The translations under genes were made by a program, and so were the position numbers. Below are positions 1 to 18,010 of a DNA stretch of 64,000 bases, piece by piece. Below the pieces are notes generated by a model. It had not been told where the DNA came from. It ran no database searches and was given only the letters and a program-made list of their open reading frames with translations. Source of the DNA: Zhengitettix transpicula (taxonomy: Eukaryota; Arthropoda; Insecta; Orthoptera; Tetrigidae); the NCBI GenBank assembly GCA_037074705.1, contig CM073592.1, positions 27,128,629-27,192,628 on the forward strand. The letters run 5' to 3'. Numbering within the stretch: position 1 is the stretch's first letter; the number at the start of each line of letters is the position of its first letter.

Positions 1-2102
1 AATCGACCACTTATTCAAACTCGTCAGATGAAAGTGTTTTCCATGTAAACATTGAGTTTGAACCTCGGTCACTCACAAACAGTCCCAACCCTTTTGGCAG
101 TGCCATACCATCAACTTCTGATTCTGAGGTAAGTATTTGGTTGAATTACTTATTTGACATTTCATTAGTTTACCTGTACATGTTACATAAACTGGATTTG
201 TTCTACTTGCAGGCCATCCTTTATACAGACATAATTTCTCTGGCTTTGGAGGAAGCCAATTCGTCAGCAGGCGGTGTGTCATGTGCTTCCAGTACAGAAC
301 TGGACCCAGAGGTTCCCAAAGCAGATTACTGGACCTGTTTACAATGCAAGACAAAGAACAACCGACCACAGTTTAGGTACTGTGAGAGGTGTTATAAGGT
401 TAGTACTGTTTAAGCTAAAATAGCTCAGAAAACATATTTCCCATTTTATTTAGGGAATTAGTCATTTTTAGTATATTTAAAAATGGGTTTCCATTTAGCA
501 TACTGTTCTGATCATTTTTAAATCCAAATGCCTGGATATTATAAACTATCCTTTATATACAACAAAACTGTTAAAAGTAAAAAAAATCATTGACCAAAAA
601 CTTACTTTTTTTATGCCGTCTGTGGAATATATAGTAGTGGGTGCACATAAGGCCAATGAGAGCAGCAATCTATATTTTTATATTGATTTCTGTAGGTTTT
701 CCCAGTGAATAAGCTGTAGGTATTGTTCTCGGGGTCTCCAACCGAGGTGAATCTGTCGACGGTGCTAGTTGATGAAACACCATGCTTAGTAAATTCCTCC
801 CGGTTGGAAACCTGAGAACAATTCCAGCGGATTTTAATATAATTTAAAACGTGTAATTGTGAACAAGGAAATAATTATTTCAAAATTTTAGTGTTCAAAT
901 ATGAAAATATATTTATTAATAAAAAGTTTAATAACATCTAATGAAAATGATTGCTTTCTTTGTCACACATAATACATAGGGTTCAGAGAAAAGATAAAAC
1001 TAAAATTTTAATAGGAGCTACACTTGACTCAACGAAGAGCTACATGCAGCTCTCGGAGATTCATTGGCCACCGTTAACATATATTCTCAAGTATTACACT
1101 CCACAGGTTGCATTGAACAATTTATTCTGTAGGGGATATTCACCTGTGTTAGAAGTCCACTATTCTCAAAGTGCAGAACTCTTTTTACTGACTTTTACTT
1201 GCATTGGTGTATAATGCTTTCTTTAAATGCATTGTAAATTCTTAAGTTTTGTCTCCTTTTTTTATTTTATTTGAAGTTGAGCAGTTATTAATTTTCCACA
1301 CCATAATAGGATAGTAGGTATTGCTTTAATTTTTTTGAGGGATGAAAGAGTAAAACAGCAATGGATTTATAGATGTATGAATTGTGAAAATTGTTTACTT
1401 GTCAATGTTTGAATGTTGATTAAACCACAGTCCCAATTAATTATTTCAGGTTTCATTGTAAGACTTCAACTGGCCTGTATACATGCTTTATCACTTTTAT
1501 TCTCAATGAAACATTATCTTCATACATCTTTTCTAGACTAATTGGAAAAACTATTGCCTCTTTAAATAAAACGGTTTTATTTTAAAACACTGTTTGTTCC
1601 TTTGTAATAAGATGTATAAATGGATTCATTTCAGATACGCAAGTCATTATTTCCACCCAGGCCAAAACCCCGTAAGAAACGGAAGGCCCTAGAAAAGGAA
1701 TTGTTGGATCGTGGCGGTAGTTCATCATACTTTGGAACAGTTGTGGATGAGGAATTTACTGCAGCCTGTAGCTTACCTACATTGCCTGACACAGATGAGG
1801 CAGAAGATAAAGGTTCACCATCACCTGGTTGTACCAAATTGCTGGACAGCCAAGATAGTGGCCTGGGTGTTAGTCATGACAGTATCTCACTGTCTGACCA
1901 TAGAGATCAGTCGACACAAACTGTAGATTCCTCTCAAGGACTGTGCCTCACCTGCTTAGAACAACCGCGTGATGCAGCTTTTGTGCATACCCGCTGTGTG
2001 CACATTTACTGCTGCTACAGCTGCTCTGTTCGTGTTTGGCGCACCACCAAGAAGTGCCCAGTTTGCAACCGGAAGGTTATGAACATCCTTAAAGTGTATT
2101 AG
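1..2102 (+). CDS. Mdm2: Mdm2-type E3 ubiquitin ligase, 3' part (three last exons)
   Basis: Partial gene; the N-terminal p53-binding (SWIB) part lies left of the window. Exons seen: 3-128 (open at left, donor gtaagt), 213-398 (donor gttagt) and 1635-2102 (stop TAG 2100-2102). All junctions are phase 0 and give 260 codons including stop. The first exon has an acidic/linker stretch with a SDESVFHVNIEFEP-like segment resembling the part of Mdm2 before its zinc finger. The second has a RanBP2-type zinc finger, DYWTCLQC...FRYCERC, with the four Cys in place. The last exon has a basic patch (PRPKPRKKRK) that could act in nuclear localisation, then a C-terminal RING with CLTC, HTRCVH, CCYSC and CPVC pairs, ending ILKVY. 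Human Mdm2 also has its RING at the extreme C-terminus followed by a short hydrophobic/aromatic tail. In vertebrates the family ubiquitinates p53. Family identity is well supported by domain order; the choice between Mdm2 and Mdm4-like cannot be made here. Confidence 0.87.
722..822. repeat. 101-nt foldback (MITE-like) in Mdm2 intron
   Basis: The ends 722-744 and 801-822 are imperfect inverted repeats, ATTGTTCTCGGGG... against its complement ending GAGAACAAT. Pairing continues inward: CCAACCG with CGGTTGG, AGG..AAT with ATTCCT, and GGTG with CACC, leaving a loop of about 13 nt. The piece is more GC-rich than the surrounding intron (399-1634). It could be a small foldback transposon, a SINE fragment or a long hairpin RNA; I see no transposase. 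The rest of the intron shows nothing recognisable. Confidence 0.55.
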
Positions 2103-2348
2103 TGTTATCTTCTCAGAACTATTGTACTGTCTATTGTTTTTATTTTATTGTGTGTCATCTCATGACATTTGCAACGTACTCTGCTTGGTTGTGTTTCACA
2201 AAGTATTGATGCCAAAGAATACCTCCTTTTCACATGTAATCGGAGAATGTTTCTGTTAACAATGGGATTATAAATTTTATTTTGCATAAACTTGTTGTTT
2301 GTTATTGTGTTGACGTGACTAAGACTTTCTCAAATACCCTTCACAGAT

Positions 2349-2354
2349 AATAAA
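2349..2354 (+). terminator. AATAAA poly(A) signal, candidate for Mdm2
   Basis: First canonical AATAAA after the Mdm2 stop codon, 247 nt downstream. This would give a short 3'UTR. Other AATAAA hexamers occur further on (for example near 2600), so alternative ends are possible. Confidence 0.45.
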
Positions 2355-3461
2355 ATGTTAATCCTACTTCTGTAGTTAAGTATGGGTTCGAGACCTTATT
2401 TTAAAGTTTCTTCCACACTCTTTGAATCTACAATTTAGTTGCCCCCTGTTCCAAATCAGTGAACCCAATGGTTGTTGTTATATATTCACATACTGAGATT
2501 ATTTGTGCTTCATGATATTACATTAGTTGACAACAAATACTATATACTGCACAACAATTCTCTTATAAGAAGTATCCAGGAACAAGTATACCTCAAGTAA
2601 TAAAATTAATTGCACATCGTTATATAGTATATAATTCATAGTTTATGGATTGTTAAACGTTCCGGTGTGATATGTTAGCGGAAATAGAACTGTCCATCTT
2701 TTTAGTTGATTGTCAGAAATATTGGATGCATAATAGGTTTGGTACATGACGTTCAAAACCCTTACATAATTGTTGAATTTACAATAATTATGAAAAGACT
2801 GTTTTTAAGTGTCGCTGGTTATATACTGTTCCATGCGTTTGTTTTTCCTTTTAGTTAAAAGTTTACTGGATTTTTTTAGTTCATATTTTATAGCAATAGC
2901 AGTTGTGTCTAGTAATAAATAGTATTAATGAGCTTTATATTGTGAGTCTCATAATGCTGATTTGTACAGTTTATTTTAAACTTGTGGCATTTTGAAAATT
3001 TGCATCATACTCTTGGAAGATGTATTTTCCACTCTCGCATACATATCAGATTGAAGTAAAAGTTTCTGAGCATATATGGTGGAATTTGTGATCCATAATT
3101 TGCTTTGTCTATCAGAAATTGATGTCAACCACTCACTTGATATAATGTAATTTTAAAAAGAAGAGAAAAAAACAATTGCTTTACAATCAATCAATTTTTA
3201 CATAGCCCTGCTTATGTTTCAATTTGAATTAAACTAAGGTCAGATACAAGAGTTTCATTTGGATAGATAAACAAGATCTACGACAGTAATCAGAACATTC
3301 AATAACCTTAACACAATAATTTTTACATTGGTTAATTTGAAATTATTTTTTCATCTCACAATACGGTAATGTAAAACTAGTTAAACGATGTGGTGTTTTA
3401 TCTATAAAATGTAAAAGGTGTGTGTTAAAAGTATACTAATTAGATAAGTAGCAGAAAAAAT

Positions 3462-3547
3462 AACTACCACACGACGTTCCTGCAATCATTGTTGCTTTCG
3501 TCCAGTGATTAAAAAAACGAACGACACAATCGTACAAACTCGAAAGT
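3462..3547 (-). repeat. Penelope-like element 3'-tail fragment
   Basis: Read on the minus strand it carries the same ordered blocks as the foldback at 14020-14197 and the tail of the element at 51440-52010. The blocks are CTTTCGAGT, a TTGTGTCGTTC block, a homopolymer (here A/T where 14020 has C/G), CTGGACGAAAGCAACAATGA, then CGTCGTGTGGTA. There is one tail only, without an inverted partner. Confidence 0.6.
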
Positions 3548-5099
3548 CTATCAGGGCCTTGCCACGCTATGATACAAAAAGACGGCCGCTTCAGGCGGTA
3601 CCGCAATGAGACAGCATAAGAATCGAAAAACAATTTGAACCATTTTTTAAAATTACAATCGAAGATTATTAACAAAAAAAGATGACGGAATACGCATCAC
3701 ATTTTCTTTCTTGGCTCTACAGTCCAAGCCCTGTATCCATCTATTCCGTGTTCTTCCTTTTTTTTTTGGTGAGAATTTTTCTTCCCTACGTGGCCTTGCA
3801 AGATGAGACTTCAGGAATTCCACTATAACATCGAGTATAGTTTTTATTTCCTTATTACTTATTTCTCTCCATGTATCACATTCTCTCAGGGCCATAAGTC
3901 ATCCGGACAACTTTATGCTCACGTGCGCGTGAAGTATTCACAATAACAGCTAACATAGTCCATGTTTCCGAGCCTTTATTCATAAAGCCCTTGCAAGTAG
4001 GTTTCGTCTAAATTCCTCATTCTAATCAAACTTAAAATAATTTTGCAGAAGACTCGTTACAATATTTGGATTACGCACTTATGGACTTGATTTGGTTTGA
4101 ATTTTGGCAAATTGCAAACCAGGAAAAGGTGGTGAATGAGAGAAAATACTTGTTTCCCACATCGTTTTTATTTGTGTATAAATTCAATTTTAAGGTTACG
4201 TCCATATTCTGCATACTGACAAACTTCGCGCATCTATCCTTTAGCAATTGAATGACACATTACTATGTTATATAGATTTTACACTTTAATCCTAATTTTT
4301 TATTTTACAGAATATTTACTTCCATGCACTTAAGTATTGTCATAATAAAATTACAGACTTCTTGCACCCACCAAGGGGGTGAACTCGATGATTTCTTGAT
4401 ATTGAGAATTTCTTGAATGTCATGAAAGTTCGATGTATACTCGTTCTGCAAGTGCTATCGCAAATATTAAGACGATAGTACGAAGAAACACGCCATAACA
4501 ACTTACAATGAGAAACATAAAGAACAGAAATTAATAATAAATAATATAAAAAGCAATAATTGCATTTAATCTACATAAGACCAGAGGTAACTTACGTAAT
4601 TAAGAATAACTTACAATATTATATAGAATAATAAATATTTTAGAGGTTATGTTTCCTGCCGCGAGAACACTCTGAACTATCTAATCTATAGAGAGTCTAT
4701 CACGTAATCTTATCTTATTATTTGCAAATCAACGTATGATCAATATTGGAGCTTATTTCCTCCATAAGCTGAGAATATTTTTATCTGATAGTGGTTTTGA
4801 TTGATCTTCTGTGTCAAGAACTTTAGACGTACTCATGCTAATTCATTAATTAAGCTCAACTTTCGCGTGTCAGGTTGTAGTTAGAGACTAATTACACATG
4901 TAACGCATCCTGTGTCCTTATTGAAGAACTAATCTGATCTGAATTTATAAAATTGCTCTCTTTTTTTCTGTCGAGAGTATCAATTCTTTACTACTAAAAT
5001 CAGGTATTTTTTAAAAAACTATTTCGTTTTCTACCTACTTCTAATAACCTATTCTTATCGCGCCAATGTGAAACGTGTAATCGTCATAATTTAGATTTG

Positions 5100-5609
5100 T
5101 GGCTCTCGTTTTCGACCTGTATTTAAGATGTACTGTATGAATTCGACCTCCTTACTTAACGAGGAAGTGCGCTGACGTAATGAACGGAGTAATAGGGAAA
5201 CCTTATTCTTTGACCTACCTAGTAATGAAGGCTATAAATATGCCAAGAGACATGGGGTCAATGTCGTTCTTCCGCGTGAGTGCTGTAAATAATTGTCGTA
5301 TCTATTCCCGTTCCGACGCTGAGCCGCGTGTTGCTCCACAAGGTGGTCCCGGGTCTATAAATGCCCAGACTTCGGGACGACATCCATTCGAGAGGAAGGC
5401 GAGGACATGGAGTAGTAAGGCGTGGGTTTGTTTCCTTGTGTTGCATGATCCTGAGGGTATTTGGTGGTGCGAGGGTTGGCAACGCGACTGACCACTGCTT
5501 TGCTGCCGCTTGTGCGTTGGCCGGCGGGTCTCGCCGAGCAGAAATGCGTTGTGATAACCCCTACCTTCCTTATCGTGCCCCGTGACCCCCGACCTGTGCC
5601 TCTCGGAAA
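5100..5609 (+). promoter_or_regulatory. Adenosine kinase promoter/5'UTR region
   Basis: A CpG-richer block directly upstream of the adenosine kinase start codon. It has a CRE-like TGACGTAA at 5173-5180. No TATA box is placed with confidence and the transcription start is unknown. Several ORFs overlap here on both strands, as expected in a CpG-rich stretch; none shows a family motif. Confidence 0.4.
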
Positions 5610-11798
<6,189 letters not shown>

Positions 11799-14019
11799 AA
11801 ATGAGCGGAATTGTGACTTAATGGCATGTCAGTGGAGAGTTCTGTAATGAGCATTCCACATCTTAGAATACATCTCACTTATCCACTTGTACTTCTATTT
11901 TGTCTCTCTCTTCATTCCACATATACCACATTTCTTTAGTGTATACCATAGGTTTTTCATGTTAGTCTACTGTGATTGATTTACTTTTAATTGAATCTCC
12001 AAGCATTATATGAAAGTGTGGTGTTGATACAAATTTGTTTTATTGTCATTGTCACCACTTTGATTATTGAAAATAATTTTTTTCAGCTTTATGCTACTTG
12101 TGACTTAAGATAAACATATACAGTCACACTTTTGCTGTAAACTCACAGGTACCATTTATACATAATATTGAGAACACAGTGTGGTTATATTTTATAACTA
12201 TATGTGATGGGGAGGAAAAAAGAGAGTTGGTATGGATAATTAATTGGGATAGGAAAGATGATGTTACTGAATTTTTAAGCGTACAAACAGCTGAGGAGAT
12301 GAATAAAATATATAAACTCAAGAAAGACAGCTTTAATACACAGGAAAGCCCTATTTTCTATCCTTATCAATTACACACACTAACATACATTTGAAATTAT
12401 CAAAGCAAATTAAAATTAATACAGAAAAAATTTGGAGTAGAACATTATTACAATAGTTAATATTTTTTTGTACATTGAATTTATAGGTGCATACAGAGAA
12501 ATTATTTATGGCAATTCTTTCAATCAAGCTTATTGGTTGGAGTATGTTAGTGCTGTTAAACCAATAAATTTAATGAACTGAATCACTGAATTGTTCAAGA
12601 ATTTAATATTTTCATAGGTTTTATTTGTACAAATAAAAAGATTTTTAAATTTATTTAAATTATCTTGCTTTGATAAAAGAAGTACTTGTTTAAAATAATT
12701 TGTCAAACCAGTGTTGTAGTCTTTATAATACTCATATTTAACTTAAGAATCTCAAAAAATTATGTCAAGTTACTTGCCAAGTATATAGGTCTGAAAGTTA
12801 TATTGTTTGTTCATTGTACAATTTTTATTATTATTGTTGATACCATTAATGGGTACTTTGCTAAATTTATGAAATAGCTGAGCATTCTGAAAGTGGAGTT
12901 TATCAGAAGAATTCTCTATTTTTACTTTAGCGGAACAATATTCTTGTTGAAAATACTGTACATTTGTTAATTCACAATAAAGTATTTCACATAGTTCAAA
13001 ATTTTTTTTGAACTCTTTGGCCCAAGTGTTGAGCTCATATGAAATAAACAAGAAATATGATGGATTAAAAAACTGCTTAAGAAAACCTAACTTTTGTGAT
13101 CGAGAATGAAAACTGTTATAAGGGTAAAATAGTGAAGAGCCATATTGAAAAGTTAATGTATTCAGTCTTACAAAAAAAACCTCCATTGTATTGTGTGCTT
13201 CAAACAAGATCCTACAATTACTGAAATAAAATTTATATTTCTAAAAATATTTGAATTTTTTTTTCGAGTAGCCCAATTCTAAAACTTCACAGAAAATAGA
13301 ACTGATAAAATTAGCATACAACTGCTATAGAGGATAATGTAGAAAATTATTTTCATGACTATTTCAGTAGGACTGTGTCTCATTTATTTATGCTAATAAA
13401 ACCTGTATTGAAGAAATGAGATAAACAGAAAAAGTGAGTACAATTTACAATAATAGAGGTAAGATTGTGTACAAATTTAAAGTTGTGGAAGACTGAGAAT
13501 TAGACAATACTATTTAATTTTGAACGTTGATGTATGCATTTCATTCTCGGTGGAAGAAATTGGTTCTACTGCAACATTTATATTCAAACAGGCATACATA
13601 GTTTAAAAGGTCAAAAAATGGAAACATTAAATATAAATAAATTATTTACACATTAATTTTTTCTCTTGGAGTAATTGCATAATAAATAATTTTACTGATG
13701 TTTAAAAATACAACCATGTCCGTCAACTATAAACATTCTTTCCTTGGGCTTACAAATCTAAAATTTAAATGTGGTATCGTAGAAAATTTTAGCTTGTTAA
13801 CAGAAGCCCCCTATCAATCTGTTAATTTTACAAATACCACAATCAAAATTTCCCAACATCTTTCATCTATTGTTGACAGCTAGTTAAACATTACCCAACC
13901 AAAACAAACAATAAAATATATAACAAGAACCAATCAGGCAATGAAATCAAAATTTAACTTCTTTTAAAAAGTTCATTGATAAAATTGAGAATTAACAAAA
14001 AAGTAGTCAAATAACAGAC
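11799..14019. other. Adenosine kinase 3'UTR and intergenic AT-rich DNA
   Basis: Very AT-rich. Candidate poly(A) hexamers include AATAAA near 12303 and CCAATAAAT near 12562. A 145-codon minus-strand ORF (12770-13207) overlaps here but has only low-complexity, AT-driven composition. No gene supported. Confidence 0.5.
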
Positions 14020-14197
14020 AAAATGAAGTGATAACATAAATACCACACAATGTTTCTACAGTCATTGTTGTTTTCGTCAGGTGATTAACCCCCCCCCCCC
14101 CCAAGAGAACGACACAAGTGCACAAACCAAGTGACGAACTCAAAAGCAACAATGATTAGAAAAACGGCTGTGGTATTTACATAATCACTTCATTTTG
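14020..14197. repeat. Foldback built from Penelope-type 3' tails
   Basis: Arms 14020-14047 and 14170-14197 are inverted: AAAATGAAGTGAT then AAATACCACA against the complement on the right. Inside each arm is a diverged copy of the tail TACCACACAATG..TCATTGTTG..TTTTCGTCAGGTG. A run of 14 C (14088-14101) and the block AGAACGACACAAGTGCACAAAC lie in the centre. The same blocks occur at 3462-3547 and, in sense order CTTTTGAGT..TTGTGT..ACCTGACGAAA, after the GIY-YIG region at 51900-51975. Confidence 0.6.
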
Positions 14198-14906
14198 GCC
14201 AATTAGTTTATTTTTAACACACGTATTACATTTCTATTTCGAAATTTCAAAAAATTCGTATGTATTTTTACGACAAGTAATAATTGAATTATCAAAATGC
14301 AATTTTAGTCCATACTTTTGGTTATTTGAAAATGTGCAGTTTGTACACATGTGAATTTGTTTCCGTTTGAGTGACAGTCAATGTGATATCACAGGGCGAT
14401 GAAAACTATTATTTATGATCGTAGCTTTAATCACTACTTATATATATTTAATTACCAATCTGCAATAAATATTTCTCTCTCACACACACACATATTCGAT
14501 ATAACTTTAGAAAACACTTAATGCATTTTCTCAGCAATGCTATATTTATACCTTATGTGTTTTTCGCAGTTTGAAACGCTGACACGGTATTGTCTTTTTT
14601 GTTTTTAAACTCTATTACTATCCTCTGTACCGTTCCGTAATAATACCTTTGATCCCTTTAAATCTCGTATCCTGACCTTCCTTTACGAATATTCCCACCC
14701 GTTTAAACTATGCTCAATTCATAGATCCCAATACAATGTAAAACAATATCTTACAGGGTAACGTTCGAAAACGATTCATCTTCGTCAAATTAAACAGCAT
14801 TGATGCAACTATTGTATAACTTGAAATGTATATATCATCAATGTCTATGATGATCATCGTAATTATATTGTAATAGAACCAAATGTAGATACCATAGGTA
14901 CTTGTA

Positions 14907-14990
14907 GTCAGGATGGCCGAGTGGTCTAAGGCGCTGCGTTCAGGTCGCAGTCCACTTCTGTGGGCGTGGGTTCGAATCCCACTTCTGACA
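14907..14990 (+). tRNA. tRNA-Leu (anticodon CAG)
   Basis: 84 nt, without CCA and without intron. Acceptor GTCAGGA pairs with TTCTGAC (one G-U), discriminator A. Box A is TGGCCGAGTGGTCTAAGGCG, box B GGTTCGAATCC. The anticodon loop TTCAGGT gives CAG, reading CUG codons. The long variable arm (TCCACTTCTGTGGGCGTGG region) is the class II arm typical of tRNA-Leu. A T-run about 4 nt downstream can end Pol III transcription. Confidence 0.95.
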
Positions 14991-16399
14991 AATATTTTTA
15001 TATAATTTACTAGTTGTTATTTTTACATCGCCGTATGCTAAGAGAATTAAACTGAAAATGCGACCCATTGTGTATACTGACACACTATACAGACAGAAAA
15101 TATAAATTTTAATTAGAACCTTCGTAATTAGTACAGAAAAATATTTGCAAGTTATTTTTTACAAATCCATCTGGTTTTAACTGCATTATAGCGAAATGGA
15201 ATCATTTTGACAGGCATGTGTTCGAATACTCGAGAGGACAGTAGTAAAATATCCTCGAAGTAACTACATCCATTATTTCAAAACACTATCCATTGAATAC
15301 AAAGGAAGAATAGTATTGAAGCTTTTGTACAAAGGAATATATATAAACCACAAACGTTCAGGGAAAACATGTAGTAAATTAGTAAGATTTTTTTAATCTA
15401 CCGATCGATTCAAGTAACTGTATTGACAAACGGTATTGTCCTTTTCCTACCATATAGAAAACGTAAAAATGATTAGCTCATTATGTTCATTATAATATGA
15501 GCGTAAAATTACAAGAAAATTGTGCTGTGTGTCGATCTTGCTATTCTGATCATGTCTAGAAAGCAACAAGGATTAAAGAAACGTAATATAGTATTTATAC
15601 TGTCACTTAATTTCCTCTGTTAATTAGCTACTTTTTTATCACATTAGTTTAGTAGTAATTCAGTTTAGGATTTAGTTTAAGGTATAGCTTTTACAGATTT
15701 TTTTTTATTATAGATTCTGGACACTAAGATGGTTTGGTCCGTCAGTCCAAGGATAGTTGTAACTTGGAAGAAAAACAGTTTGATATAAGGATGTGGTTCT
15801 TTCATTACACGTTGAATCAACCATTATCAAGTACAATAAATCTTTCTTCATATTGATAATTTGTATAATCTGCAAAGGATAAGGATAATAGCTCTCACTT
15901 GCAGCTAATAACGCGTCCAATAATTTCCTGATTTTTTCCCACGCTATTACCGAGTTGTCTTTGTTAAATTCTTGGGTTACTATTGATCAATGACACCTTT
16001 ATCATTTTCCAATTTCCTTACTCTACTCGTCTTAATTTTTCACTCTACGGTAACATCACCTAAAATTAATCTGACAACAGAAAAACCAGAAGAATATTCC
16101 ATGTAAATGCACACGAAATTTTTAGAAAGTTTCAGATTAAGAGGAATAAAAAACTATATAGAAATTAAAAACTATATTCTCGTTAATTTATTTTACGGAA
16201 TAAACAACAAACGGAGGAAGATTTCTTTCCAAATCGACGTTTGTTTCCTTCAATTATAATTCCCTTCGTACTCTCTTCTCCAGAAAACTTAGGTATTTAT
16301 AAACTTATCGTTGATCTGGAACTTATGGAACGGGAATAAACGAGTGATGTTTATGGACACTATTACAATCAAATTGGACATCGAGTCCTTCCACCTCTA
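14991..16399. other. Intergenic DNA without recognised feature
   Basis: AT-rich. I see no gene, tRNA or repeat family here. Short ORFs, such as minus 15708-15920, lack motifs. Confidence 0.5.
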
Positions 16400-17131
16400 C
16401 AACAGGTAACCACATCGTAAAGGCTTCACTGCCGGCATCAATCACGACTCGCTTCTATATCTCTTCTGAGTGCGACATTTATCGTGTTCCGAGAGTGTTC
16501 CCGCTGGCTGGTAGATGGCCGCCGCGATCCTCCTGGACTATTTATCTTGCTCGCATGACGACAATCTCCCTTCACCTCACAAACAATGGGCTCCAGGTAG
16601 ATCGTTCAACGTCGCGTCCGACCGTAACAACACTCTTATCGCACGTCGTCGGGGCCGATTACCTCTTTGCCGCCGGTATTCCGTATTACGTCGACGACTC
16701 CTTTGCCGGGTTTCCCTCGACTGTCGGCCGCCTTCTTTACCCAGGGAATTGAGACAAGAATTAGTGCTCGTCACTTTGTATAAGTTTTTTAATGACGACA
16801 CGAATTTGCCAATGATAAGCCGTAGCGAAACTCTAGAAGCCAATCAAATTAAGCGTTCCATGTTTATTTTCGTGTTACGCGGCACCCGCCAAAAATGTCT
16901 CATTTTATCAACGTCGTGGGAGCATCGTAATCGAAGTGACAACTAATAAACGTCTTATAGTTTGCACTCGTGAAAGTGCCGCGATTTCAGAGACGTAATC
17001 TGCGTATCTGGGCCGAATAAGTGACCACAGATTAGCTACACGAGGTGATATACAGCATGAGGTGTCGACGGCTGCCGATCCGACTACACATTCTCCTTCA
17101 GTGAGTTCTACGTTACAGTGTGACTGCGCGC

Positions 17132-17144
17132 GGCAGCCATCTTG
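17132..17144 (-). promoter_or_regulatory. YY1/Pho-type motif
   Basis: GGCAGCCATCTTG, the reverse complement of CAAGATGGCTGCC. The core AAGATGGC matches the known YY1 consensus. It is identical but opposite in orientation to the site at 17548-17560. Confidence 0.5.
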
Positions 17145-17547
17145 TGTAAACCTTTGTGTTGATTCGGTGAAGTGCTGTCGTGTTTTTAATCCCGTCTCGT
17201 CGAATCTGTGTCTTTCCCAGGATTTATGGATAGCCCCGCGATACGGGATGTGACCGTGGGACGCTGAATGTTTTAAGGTAAGTCAGTTCGTTACCGGAAT
17301 CGTCCGGAAACTCCATAAAATTAATAGTTGGCACGCGCCAGGTCCGTGGAAGCAGAGCCAACGCGCCCCGTTGTTTATGCCGTAGCCGCGTTTGAGGTAG
17401 GATTCCCGTGTATTATTCGGGAGTCATCTCACAGTTTGGGAACGAGGATATCGCTTCGGATATATGAAAATTGGCGGAGCGACAACGGATCGGGCAGCGC
17501 AGTTTTATCGAACACGTTTGTGTAAATATAAAATGAGTAAAACCGCC

Positions 17548-17560
17548 CAAGATGGCTGCC
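17548..17560 (+). promoter_or_regulatory. YY1/Pho-type motif
   Basis: CAAGATGGCTGCC, an exact inverted copy of 17132-17144, with 403 bp between the two. It lies just downstream of the candidate 5'UTR donor at 17278, where YY1 sites near transcription starts are common in animals. Confidence 0.5.
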
Positions 17561-17671
17561 TGTCTCGTTAGCGAGAGCGGAGCACGACTTGTTAGTAATT
17601 ACAAATTTAAACTCTTCGCGAGCTTTTATTAATGTTATGACATCACGGTGTCGTTCTTTATAAATGTGAGA

Positions 17672-18010
17672 ATATTTTAAAAGGCGAGTTTCTATTTTAA
17701 GTTGGATGAATAGAGTCGAAAGTGAATTTTGAAAAGTGTGTTAGCGGCAGCTGCGCTAGACTGGCATGTCCGAGTTCCCTGGGCGACACGGCTAGAGCAG
17801 CTGACGCGCCGGTATTAGCAACATAACAATTTCATTGTCGTCATGTTGTTACTCAAATATGGGAGGGCATTTTAAAACGGACTTTCGTATTTTTATGTGT
17901 TTATTTTCGCCGAAAGTGAATTTTGAAAGGTGTGCTGACGGCAGCTGCGGCCGAGCGGGCGGACGTGGCCGAGGTCCCTGGGCAGCTGCCGCGCCGGCAT
18001 TACGAGCAGT
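17672..18010 (+). repeat. Diverged tandem duplication with E-boxes, period about 194 bp
   Basis: Unit 1 starts ATTTTAAAAGGCGAGTTTC (about 17672) and unit 2 GCATTTTAAAACGGACTTTC (about 17866). Both continue CGAAAGTGAATTTTGAAA(A/G)GTGTG (17717 and 17911), (A)GCGGCAGCTGCG or (A)CGGCAGCTGCG, CCGAG.TCCCTGGGC, and CGCGCCGG(T/C)ATTA. CAGCTG E-boxes recur in both. It could be a duplicated promoter element or an old repeat. Confidence 0.6.

Larger units (their letters stand above)
2103..5609. other. Mdm2 3'UTR, then intergenic DNA up to adenosine kinase
   Basis: AT-rich sequence after the Mdm2 stop. The first good poly(A) signal is at 2349-2354. A Penelope-type tail fragment lies at 3462-3547. No ORF here has domain motifs or supported splice structure. 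From about 5100 the sequence turns GC- and CpG-richer towards the adenosine kinase start. Confidence 0.6.

Noticed and set aside
12770..13207. 145-codon minus-strand ORF downstream of adenosine kinase
   Set aside because: Phe/Asn/Lys-rich composition follows AT content. No motif, splice signal or start context; it overlaps the probable 3'UTR region.
16495..16946. Overlapping ORFs on both strands before KAT6
   Set aside because: They come from CpG-rich promoter sequence; several frames are open at once and none has a motif.
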